In this document: positions 32,287-41,629 of the stretch, in pieces
How positions within the stretch are numbered: the first letter of the stretch is position 1
Layout: each line of letters opens with the position of its first letter
Source of the DNA: Skeletonema tropicum
Taxonomy: Eukaryota; Bacillariophyta; Thalassiosirophyceae; Thalassiosirales; Thalassiosiraceae
Direction of reading: 5' to 3'
Assembly: GCA_037178625.1 (NCBI GenBank)
Contig: CM074129.1
Span: 4,773,963-4,837,962, forward strand
DNA: 64,000 nt
Made by a program: the position numbers and the translations under genes
The notes under the pieces: model-generated
The model's database searches: none
Told to the model about the DNA's origin: nothing
What the model saw: the letters and a program-made list of their open reading frames with translations, nothing else

Positions 32287-33691
32287 CGCGCGATAATCCA
32301 TGACAGTGTAATTTTTGGCGACGAACTCAACGCTTGATTTGAGTGCGTTTCTCATTTACGAGAAAGGATATTCATTAATGGGATTCCGTCACAAATGAAT
32401 ATCCTGAATCTTCCTGTCCAAGCTTCGGTCGAGCTTGAGCTTTTTTAAAGTTGTTGGTTATCGTAAGCTATCGTAAGGTCATTTCGTTCGAAATTCCTGT
32501 CCGTCCGTCCGTCGTGGACAAAAATCAAACCCTCGGAAATTTGGCGCAAGAGCCACCGAAGAAGGCGCGAATATCCGCAAACCTAACAATGCCAAGAGAG
32601 GAGTGATTTTTGGCAACTTATGGATGCACGGACTGGGAAAGGCTTTACAGCAGCAGCGATGTGCAATACTCGTGAAAAAGCAAGAGAGGAAGCAAATCTG
32701 TAGAGAAAGAGTCGGAAGTCGGAACAGACTGAAGAACAGCACCGGAAATGGAAAGAACTGTCACAAATTATGCACTCGTAGATATAGAAGAGAAGAAAAA
32801 AGTAAGCAGTGATACACAGAAAGAGAACGAGCGCATAGGATCAAGCGTGTATGCAATCGATGGGTTACAGTGGAGGAGAAACAATGTAGGTAGATGCAGT
32901 ACAAGTGGAACAGAGAGATTGGATTGGAGAGACAAATAATATATGTAGTCTAACGAGACTGAGATGCCGAGAACCGAGAAGAAGATAGAAAGTTATTCAC
33001 GAAGCTTGAGCTGCTGCGTACAATTCTTGGGCCCACGCGTAAAGTCTCGAGCGAGCTTGCTTGTCGGCGGGTCACTTTGGAAGGTGTCTTTTCAATGGAC
33101 TGAAGGCCTTGGCTTCGCTAGACAAAGGGGTAAGAAGTTTGAGTATAATGACAGGATTCAGGATAAAATCTACCTTTTACATATCGAATATATCACTCTT
33201 TGAAACGCGTCCGTGTAAGAGCCATTCAAGTTTACTACATGGATTTCGAATTTCCCACAAACTCAAGCTCCAGGAAAGTTTGCTGGCCAATCTCCAACCT
33301 CAAGAATTTCAGCAACATTTCCTACGAGATTTAGACGTTTCCAATCAAAACCCTCTGCTTGACAAATCATTTTCGTCAAAGCAGAGGTTGAGGTCAAGAG
33401 AAGTGAGATCTTCTCACACTCACACATTTAGGAGTATCATTGTACAATTGCCTCCTAAAATAAGACGTAAACCATGCTTTTCCGCCACCACGCGCCACGT
33501 ACAAATTACTTCCTAAGAGGACACCAGGAAGACGCAGCTGATGATATAGATAGAAGTCTGGAACGAAGAGCAATCAGCAGAAGCTCTAGCTGCTCATAGA
33601 ATTTGCACATACACAGGAATCAATACTGAGAAATGACGCGTATCTTTATTTTGGCGGGTCAGAGCATGCAATTATTTCGCACCATTTTGAC
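32287..33691. other. Long intergenic stretch without a supported gene
   Basis: Several short frames overlap on the plus strand, none convincing. Two hairpins stand out: GGATATTCATT...AATGAATATCC (32366-32404) and CCTCTGCTTGAC...GTCAAAGCAGAGG (33351-33388). Function is not evident. Confidence 0.5.
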
Positions 33692-34218
33692 CATGCTACC
33701 GCGCTCAAAAAATCGCACCACTCAGAAAATCGCACCAAAAATATTTTGCTAGCTTTCTACGCACAAAACAACCTTCGACTGAAACTAGCGCCTCACTACA
33801 CTCAACATCGACCCTCTGCCTACCTGCACCGACCATAAGTTGATAGTACATGTTATTACCTTTCGATTAAGCCTCTGGGAGTCATCATATGCACCATACT
33901 CGCATTACAACATCTGCATAGGTGCTCATATACGCATGCGTCATGCATAGAATCACTCTATTTACCATTTGAAATAGGCTGTCTTGGAACGATGCTTGCG
34001 CTTTATCTACTAGTTATATACTAGTCAACTAATTAATAATTGTATTCGAATATACTTCCTCAAGAGATTCTGGATATCAGTTTGGGTTCAACATCTTGAT
34101 AGGTGCGCTCTATAGATGGCATACTCACATGGTTGTTTCGTATTTTGTGTGGTGTCGCCTAGTTGTGGAAAAATCGCACCAAAATTTTTTGGTGCGATTT
34201 TCTGAGCGCGGTAGCATG
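33692..34218. mobile_element. 527-bp TIR element in the promoter of the F-box gene
   Basis: The ends are inverted copies over about 28 bp with two mismatches: CATGCTACCGCGCTCAAAAA on the left, and TTTTCTGAGCGCGGTAGCATG on the right carrying the complement. The subterminal word AATCGCACCA recurs several times near both ends. There is no coding capacity. The exact ends and a target duplication could not be fixed. The right end is 36 bp from the ATG at 34255, so the element supplies most of that gene's immediate upstream region. Confidence 0.75.
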
Positions 34219-34254
34219 CTAAATTAATTGCATTAGAAACGTATCAAAATAAGT

Positions 34255-36363
34255 ATGGACGACGATTGCTCAGACGAACGCTGCAAGAAGAAGGCAAAGC
34301 AGCAAGCAGAGGACCCTCAACCTCAACCTCACCATGATTACGGCGGCTTCGCATCGCTCCCAACAGATGTGCTCACCTCCATCTTATGTCGATCTCCAGC
34401 TTCAGATCACAAATCTTTGAGGGACACTTGCAAAGCATTCCGTGCTACGATTGACTCGGACGCATACAAAGGTGAGCGTGCGACGTCAGGCTGGGCGGAG
34501 GTGTCGACACATCTTTTATCAGGTGAGGAGTTGTATGACGAACACTTTCCAAATGGCCCAGAAGATGTTAGCCTATCAGATGGAGACGTCGGTGAGGATG
34601 CCACTGAAGAACGGCGTGCAGATGCGTTGCGATGGAAAACAGAGGCCAAACGAGTTTTGGAAATGCGTGATTATGGATATCTCTCAAAGCTAGGCCAGTT
34701 GGATCAAGATTATGGCTATCGTGATATCAAGATTTATATACGAGTCGATGGCACTCGATGCGGATCAATCAGTTTAGTACTTCTACCGAGAGGTAGGGAC
34801 CATAATTATCCATTTCACGATTTTCACGATGCTACCGATGCGCATTCATCCGAGATGCAATCTGTGGGGTGGACGCTTTGTGATTCTGCTGGGCGTCTCA
34901 AGGTTCGGTCAATTAAGGATGCAGAGTTGATTTCTGGGGAGGCGGGGAAGGGTGGATTTCTGCATATTAATTCCGTACGGATCAGCGAGGCATACCGTCG
35001 AATGGATTGTACCAATGTTGTTACTGAGGCCGTTCGATTGGCTCTGTCGGATCCGAAATTGGAGGGCAAGTGGACGTTGGCAACTGCTATTAGTGACTAT
35101 CAAGTTTACATGACCAAGGAAGGAATGGAATGCCAACGCAAATTCCGCTCTGGTAGCGTTGATGATACGGAGAAAGAGAGGGCACAGCAGCGCTTTTGGG
35201 AGTGTGCCTTGTTGGATACAAAGACTCTGCTTCGTGTGGGTTTCAAACAAATCCCTGAAACTGTCTCTTCTGAAAAGCAAAATCCCTATTGGTTATTTGC
35301 ACTGCCTTCTTTCATGAAAGATCCTATCAAGTCATTTGAAGAGGTCAATCAAGCTCCATTGATTGAACCTCCTGATCTTCCACCAAGACCTGTCGGAGTG
35401 GATGGTGAAATACTTGAAGTTGTGACGGAGAAAAGCAACTCAATGCGTGAAATTCTGGACAGGGTTAATTCAATTAAGTTTCAACTTGATGAGACAAGGC
35501 AAACCTACTCAGGCGAAACTGCAGAGCTGGAACGAGGAATTGCAGAGATAAGAACCCTTATTGATGCAGGCAAACCTGACCATTTATCTGATGAGACCTG
35601 GGGAGAAACGGTTGCACTTTTTGAAAGAGATGAAGAGACGATGAGGAGCAATCGAGCTGCGTTTGAAGAGGCGATACAATGTCAACGAGATAAGATTAGG
35701 AATGTGGTTGATACAACAATCCCTGAAGCTGTGGAAGAGTTTAAAGCTCAGGTGGCTGCTCTAGTTAGAAAGGGGGGATCGATTAGGAAGTCATTTGCCA
35801 TCCATTGCTGCTCTCGGCTCCGTATTACTCAATTCATTGACTTCCTGATCGATATGGTTCCTCCCGAAGAGAGAGCTAAAGCATTATGCAGCTTGGATGC
35901 CTGCGGCAGCACCCCACTTCACTGCGTTGTCCTTGGAATACCAGAAGTACGTGATAGAGATGAATATATTGATTTTGTTGAAAGACTGTTAGGCATGGGC
36001 GCTGATACCAATGTGAAAAGTGCACGAGGAGTCACTCCGATTGGGCAGTATCGTTTGACCATGTCTGACAAGTTTGACTTTTGCAATGTTTTTGGAATGT
36101 GGATTGGTGATGAACCGGCAGGATGGAGGCCATTTCATCGCAAGATGGAGGGATTGTTGAGGCCTTCTCAGGGCGAGACCGATGCAGATGTTGAGGCGAA
36201 ATGTGCAGTGCTAGATAACGACGTGGATCCAGATGAGAATAGCGATGAGGAGGAGGACGAGGAGGACGATTGGATGGATGATGATGAAGATGAGAATGAT
36301 GATGACGGCATGGCGGAAGTAGATGAAGAGAGTGAAGACTGGAATGACAGAGGCGATGCTTAG
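34255..36363 (+). CDS. F-box-like protein with GNAT-like and ankyrin-like parts, 702 aa
   Basis: Residues 34-80 fit an F-box (LPTDVLTSILCRSPASDHKS, LRDTCKAFRATIDSDAY...GW), which in eukaryotes docks a protein to SKP1 in SCF ubiquitin ligases. A middle region around 240-290 (FLHINSVRISEAYRRMDCTN, WTLATAISD) resembles the core of a GNAT acetyltransferase. Residues ~395-500 are a charged coiled-coil-like helix. Around 550-600 there is one clear ankyrin-like repeat (DACGSTPLHCVVLG, LLGMGADTNVKSARGVTPIG). The last ~45 residues are almost all Asp/Glu. The combination suggests a ubiquitin-related adaptor. F-box and ankyrin calls are moderate, the GNAT call is tentative. A TIR element ends 36 bp upstream of the ATG. 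Confidence 0.75.
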   Translation: MDDDCSDERCKKKAKQQAEDPQPQPHHDYGGFASLPTDVLTSILCRSPASDHKSLRDTCKAFRATIDSDAYKGERATSGWAEVSTHLLSGEELYDEHFPNGPEDVSLSDGDVGEDATEERRADALRWKTEAKRVLEMRDYGYLSKLGQLDQDYGYRDIKIYIRVDGTRCGSISLVLLPRGRDHNYPFHDFHDATDAHSSEMQSVGWTLCDSAGRLKVRSIKDAELISGEAGKGGFLHINSVRISEAYRRMDCTNVVTEAVRLALSDPKLEGKWTLATAISDYQVYMTKEGMECQRKFRSGSVDDTEKERAQQRFWECALLDTKTLLRVGFKQIPETVSSEKQNPYWLFALPSFMKDPIKSFEEVNQAPLIEPPDLPPRPVGVDGEILEVVTEKSNSMREILDRVNSIKFQLDETRQTYSGETAELERGIAEIRTLIDAGKPDHLSDETWGETVALFERDEETMRSNRAAFEEAIQCQRDKIRNVVDTTIPEAVEEFKAQVAALVRKGGSIRKSFAIHCCSRLRITQFIDFLIDMVPPEERAKALCSLDACGSTPLHCVVLGIPEVRDRDEYIDFVERLLGMGADTNVKSARGVTPIGQYRLTMSDKFDFCNVFGMWIGDEPAGWRPFHRKMEGLLRPSQGETDADVEAKCAVLDNDVDPDENSDEEEDEEDDWMDDDEDENDDDGMAEVDEESEDWNDRGDA

Positions 36364-36796
36364 CTGTGAAGATTCTCTCCTTACTTTGAGAGAGAAAGAG
36401 AGAGAGGTAGTCATGATTGTTTGTTTCTTCCGTCGCGTGCAGAAGTATAATGAGATAATGTAAAATTAATTCGATTCTGATGTGACAGTTCCAGTTGTAT
36501 GGTATCGTTCGCTTCATGTTGCTACATAAATACTTATGCAAGCATCGTCCCCTTAACAGCAATACGAAGTAATAGGTTGGTATGAATATGGCAGAGAGTT
36601 GTCCACTCATCATGTGTATCACTTGGTAAGTTATCACTTGGGTGAAGAAGATAAATGACGGATATGTAAGTCTTCAACCCATTGATAAAGAGGTGATCCA
36701 CATACGTCAAAGAAGCTTTCAACTGCACTCGAACGAACATGATGAACGAACAATGGATTTCCCAGGACCGCTCATGCTACTAAAGAGTGACTGCAT
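36364..36796. other. Intergenic, no gene seen
   Basis: AT-rich stretch with a GAGAGAAAGAGAGAGAGG purine tract just after the F-box gene. No supported gene. Confidence 0.5.
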
Positions 36797-37768
36797 ATGT
36801 TACAAAGCGAAACAGCTGCGATGAATGATAGGGATAGCAAGGATTTCAATCTTCCGCCTCAAATCTGGGGCACGAGCAATCAATCGACTTCCTCCATTGG
36901 CATTGAAAGTCCGTTCGCAGGAACAACTCCTCCCCAAGTAACGGATGGACATTCACCGGAATCGCCAGAAGCTAGTCGTTATGCATCTGCATCACTTTCA
37001 AAGAAGTGGCCAGACATGAGCGACGTGGCCAAGGATTCTGCTTTGAATAAGAATGACCTAGACCTAAGTGTATTTGACGATGAAGAAGGGTTGGATTTAC
37101 GGCATGATGCTGTGAGCGACTTGATGAATCTTACATCTTCTCCACCACTGCCTTCATTAAAGAGTGGAGTTGAAAACTCCACTGAAGATTCTCCACTACA
37201 GAATGAGAGTCAACCTTCTCGAGATAGTCCTGATACAAAAAGCACGGACTCGGCTAGCACTATTGACATGTGGCAAACACGGTTTGAGGAACTACAGGAG
37301 TATAAGGAATTGCATGGTGACTTCGACGTACCCCAGAAATATGGACCTCTCGGTATTTGGGTCAACAAGCAGCGCAACGAGTACCATAATAGCGAGAAAG
37401 GAATGAAATCTCAGCTGACACAGCAAAGAATCTCTCAGCTGGACTCTATCGGCTTCAGATGGGCAAAGAAGTATGGCCAGGACCTATGGGAGGCGAGGTT
37501 CAAAGAACTCACAGAGTACAAAGAAAAGGTAAGACTCAACCAGCTATTGGAATTGGATGCTTATGCAGTGTGATTCCTTGTTCTGCCTGCTCAGTCTAAT
37601 TCTTCCTCGTTTCAGAATCATCATTGCAATGTACATACCAAAGAGGGAAGGCTAGGAAGATGGGTCACCACCCAAAGAAGTCATTATAAGAAAAACAAAA
37701 TTTCTGAAGAGAATAAAGCCAAACTGGACTCGATTGGCTTCTGTTGGAAAATGACGGGATACAAATGA
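36797..37768 (+). CDS. Tandem helicase-associated-domain protein, two exons
   Basis: Exon 1 is 36797-37528 (244 codons); the intron is 37529-37615 (87 bp, GTAAGA...TTTCAG, phase 0); exon 2 is 37616-37768 (50 codons plus TGA), giving 294 aa. Residues 159-224 form one helicase-associated (HA) domain: MWQTRFEELQEYKELHGDFD, LGIWVNKQRNEYH, ISQLDSIGFRWAKK. A second, 230-294, is restored only by splicing: LWEARFKELTEYKEK joined to NHHCNVHTKEGRLGRWVTTQ, LDSIGFCWK. HA domains are common in diatom proteins without a helicase and may bind nucleic acid; function is unknown. The first 155 residues are Ser/Pro/Asp-rich. The HA consensus across the junction makes the intron call strong. Confidence 0.88.
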
Positions 37769-38020
37769 TAGATCTATACATTCGTTTCAGATTCAGTCAA
37801 TAATTGTAGTTAAAATAGAAAGTAAATGCACGGTCTTCTCCCAATCCAGCACTGTTTGTCAATTGTTTGCCATTTCTTACATTGTCCTCCACTCTTTCAT
37901 CACGCACACACATGGATTGTTTATGGAGCATGCCATGCCATAACCACTACCAATATAATACACCATCATTCATCCCATCATCACATCTATTCCCAAATCA
38001 CCATCACACAAACATCCGCA

Positions 38021-38931
38021 TCACAACTTCTTGACACCCTCCAAAACATCCTCAAGATGACATCCAGAAACCGCCTCCTTCCCATAAAACACATCACACA
38101 ACGCACTCGTAAACACCCCACTTTTAATCTGGCCAATCCCCCCCACAGCATTCTTGTACAACAAGGTATCCCCCCTCACCGTCATTTCCATCTCTGCCCC
38201 CTCAATCAAATCCACGGCAGGATTCAACTTTTTGAATTCCTCCAATGATTCCAAATCCTGCCCCTTCATGCGTGGCTCCAGCGCTTCAATGATGGCGGCT
38301 GTGTACTTTTCAATGGACAGATTGCGATTCATGACGATGCGGATGGTACGTGGGTAGGTTGGATCGAGGAGGGCTTTTTGAAGTTGTGGTTTGTCTTGAT
38401 CTTTGATTACGGACATTGCGAGTGGATCCATGTATGTTCCGACAGCGTAGACCTGTAGAAAGGAAGATGTGTAGGAAATGTATATTGAATTGTGAGCGAA
38501 ATGAGCGAGCGAACATGAAGTAGAACTGCAAGATGTAACCTCTACTGGATTATATATACATTCTGCACGCTACAATACCTTACCTTGACAAAGCCATACT
38601 TGACTCGAACTCCACATCCCACAAACGTCATGCCATTGCACAGCCTAGGGAACAAAATTCCAGTTTTCGGCTCTGTCGCCGGAGAGAGCATCGTGGGCTC
38701 TGCTCCCAGTCGGGCTGCTGAGCACAAGGTGGATAATGATGGCACATCTTTTGGCGCGTCAGCGTCATTGCTGTTGGCGTAAACAAGGGCGGAGGCAATA
38801 CTGACGAGAATGGCGGTGGCTGCTGTGGGCTGGGCGGAGGCGGCCGAGGAGGATGAGGAGGAGCTGCTGGAGGAGATTGGTCGAGCGGCGATTCGAGAGG
38901 CGAGAGAGGAGACGATGGCTCTGGCGAGAGA
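38021..38931 (-). CDS. Chalcone-isomerase-like domain protein, probably mitochondrial
   Basis: Exon 2 is 38452-38021 (143 codons); the intron is 38583-38453 (131 bp, GTAAGG...TCTACAG, phase 0); the preceding exon is open from 38931 to 38584. The spliced text reads EPKTGILFPRLCNGMTFVGC, GVRVKYGFVK then VYAVGTYMDPLAMS, the pattern of CHI-fold proteins. Further on, RTIRIVMNRNLSIEKYTAAI and IKSGVFTSALCDVFYGKEAV fit the same family. Before the domain comes a hydrophobic stretch (ATAILVSIASALVYAN), like the membrane segment of fungal AIM18-type mitochondrial CHI proteins. The ATG at about 38955 (MNSSRLLISR, presequence-like) is out of frame by one base; CTAATCTCTCGCCAG may be a small intron acceptor, or there is a frameshift. 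The N-terminus is unresolved. Confidence 0.75.
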
Positions 38932-39055
38932 TTAGAAGGCGTGACGAGTTCATGGTGAGAGTTGCTCTAGAGTTGTTCGTTGGGAAATAATAGCATACAT
39001 TTATGTTGTCATGGTGATAGTAGATAACAGATATGTACGGAATCTTTTGTGTCAC

Positions 39056-39557
39056 CGACGCACATCATTCGATGAATGAGCGAGTCTTGGCGGTCGTTTT
39101 GAGATGGACATCTAATCTCTGTCGTAGGAGTATCAAGGCTTAATTATATTTATTTGTCTGAATTGAAAACCACTTGATTAGGATTATCCCTAATTCCCCT
39201 GACTCTCCTTGAGAAACCGACATGTTCTGGTCATTAGATATTTTATGAGGCGGTACTAATATTTCAGGGCTAGCTAGGGTGAAAAAGAGGACTTCAATAT
39301 TCCTTTGCATGATAGGGCAAAGAGAAGGTGTACCTACCCTTCTCTGACGCTTGCACACCCTACATAGATAGATACATATCACAGAAACTTTAAAGTAAGT
39401 AGAAGAACGTACTTATGGTTCTTCACTCTTACTTCACTTATTAGGAGTATGAATTTCCACGAATAAACCCGAGCAAACCCACTAGTTTTAGGAGTACTCC
39501 TATCCGTACAATACTAAGAACAACATAACGAGCGCAGATTCAAAAGGAGAGGCAGGC
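39056..39557. other. Intergenic, no gene seen
   Basis: AT-rich sequence upstream of the MYND-type pseudogene. No supported feature. Confidence 0.5.
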
Positions 39558-40614
39558 ATGATGTGTTGCGGTTGTTCCTCCTGCGTTTGCGGCTCTGGCA
39601 TCGCAGAATTAGATGACATCAAATTGATGGAAAGTGCTCTTGCTCGATATTGCAACGACATTGGCCATCAGGAACATCATCATCGGACGCCGTCACGATT
39701 GTTGCAACAACAACAACATGACACTAGGATGTGCAAAGAAGGCGGCAACGAAGAACGTGACAAGATTTTGTTTCGGCAGCCTAAAAGTAGCCATCTCGGC
39801 GATTGTCCGATCTGCTTTTTGCCACTGCCACTCGAGAGTGACAAATCCATATTGCATTCCTGCTGCAGCAAGATCGTGTGTAAAGGATGTTCCTATGTCA
39901 ATAGTATTCGCGAGTTCAAAGAGAATAATTCACACCATGCATGTCCATTCTGTCGACAACCTGTTCCAAAAACTGGGGAAGATGCCGAGAGGAATCGAAT
40001 GAACTAGAATAGCGGCGAACGATCCAGTTGCACTGCGACGAACGGGGTCAATGTATGAAATTGAAGGTGACTATGAGAGTGCGTTCGAGTACTACACCAG
40101 GGCAGCTGATTTGGGCGATGCGGATGCTCACTTTGATTTATCATTGTTGTATTAGAAGGGGGAAGGTGTTGAGAAAGACGAGGAGAAGGAAGTATACCAT
40201 TTGGAAGAAGCGGCCATCCGTGGCCATCCAGATGCAAGATGGAATCTTGCAAGCTATGAAGGAAGGAATGATGAGAGGATTGACAGAGCAGTCAAACATC
40301 TCATTATCGCTGCAAATCTTGGACACGATGAGTCAATGCAAATGCTAAAGGAGTTACATGAACTTGGTTCAGTCAGCGACGACTTGTTCGCTGTGACACT
40401 ACATACACATCAAGCTGCTGTAGATGCAATGAAAAGTCCGCAGAGAGAGGAAGCAGAAGGTGCAAAAGCCAAGACAGCAAAAGTAAGAGCAAGAGTAGGT
40501 GAGGAGAACAATAATGGCAATAGTAGTAGAAGAGGGCTCCGCTTCCGCAGGAGAGTATCAGCGGTGCTCTCACGGCGCATCTTCTTCACCAGGGGTAGGG
40601 GCAATAATAATTAG
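39558..40614 (+). pseudogene. MYND/RING/Sel1 gene with frameshift and stop
   Basis: It is a diverged relative of the 302-aa proteins at 17.9-26.2 kb. The first part (149 codons) has a degraded MYND region (CVCGSGIAELDDIKLMESAL... with several ligands missing), a well-kept RING-like block (SHLGDCPICFLPLPLE, SCCSKIVCKGC, CPFCRQPVPK), then TAG near 40003. Removing one base at that point restores RIAANDPVAL, matching the intact family. A second in-frame TAG at about 40153 (SLLY-stop-KGEGVEKDE) interrupts the Sel1 region, which continues with EEAAIRGHPDARWNLASYEG and AVKHLIIAANLGHDESMQML to 40614. The C-terminus is Arg-rich. The two lesions suggest a pseudogene; sequencing error is possible for one of them. 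Confidence 0.85.
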
Positions 40615-41629
40615 GTGAAGCAACCTGAAGTTGATCCGTGAATTGTATCTACATAAAAGAGCCTAATAATCCAGTTGATAACTTCCGTGCGAGAAAAGTT
40701 TTTTTCCTTTTACAACTATAATAGCAAAACACAAGAACTACTTAGTTTTACAGAGAATAAATCTGTAAGTCTGTACATAACAACTTCTTGCAGTACTTGC
40801 ATCCACAACAATATAGGATCTTACTCTACCGATCCAATCCTCCCGGGAAAGGATTGCCAAGTTTACTTTTGAAAGCTATCTCATTGTACAATAGTGGACC
40901 GCGGCAGTAACAACCAATCTTTGAACTCGACTCTTTTGAAAGTCGCTCCCAGCTCTAGAGGCTCTAGCTCTAGAGCTTGGCATGTTTCTTCGGCTTCTCC
41001 AAAACAAGAGAGAATCATGAATTTAGAAAGCGAGCTCCGACATTCGACGAAAGGTTACTGGAGGTCATCCCCATAAATTTGTATATGACTTCTCATGCGT
41101 TGTGTGTGCGAGTCATTTTGATTGACACACACCGGTCACTTCAACTCATGGAGAGCTTCGTGGACGTTTTTAGATTCAGGGTTTAAAAACCTGGTGATTT
41201 CAGAGAAAACTCATTTAAACCTTTTAGAACGAAGCTTATTCATTGAGAACAAAAGCGTCCGTTTCAACTTTCAACGCTCGCTCCCGCTTTTTATCAACGC
41301 ACCCGCCATTTCAATCATGAAGTCCCTCCCTCCTTCCCCCTCACATAATTTTAGTCATCTTGCCTAACTTGTGTGCACACAAGGTCGAATCAATTGATTA
41401 CTGCATCGAGTCATATTGCTGAAGCTGAATCGATCCCATAATCCCATCGATTATTTTATCTAGAGTTGCTATTACGCTTCATTGCCTGTCGACAAATTAT
41501 TCCACCGTACGACGATATCGAAAGCACCACATCACATAAAAAAGAAGTACCGGGAACCAAAGAGAAGAGCACGTATCGATATTATTTGACTCTTGCCGTT
41601 CCACTTGCAGTTAAATTCCTTCCAATCAT
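40615..41629. other. Intergenic upstream of CDH1
   Basis: No gene is supported. It contains a palindromic GCTCTAGAGG / CTCTAGAGC cluster at 40954-40978. The region next to 41629 should hold the CDH1 promoter and 5' UTR; no specific element was identified. It is not repeated before the second CDH1 copy at 62604. Confidence 0.5.

Noticed and set aside
30545..32290. CRISPR-like array from the CATTACA repeats
   Set aside because: The repeats are contiguous with no unique spacers of constant length, and the context is eukaryotic.
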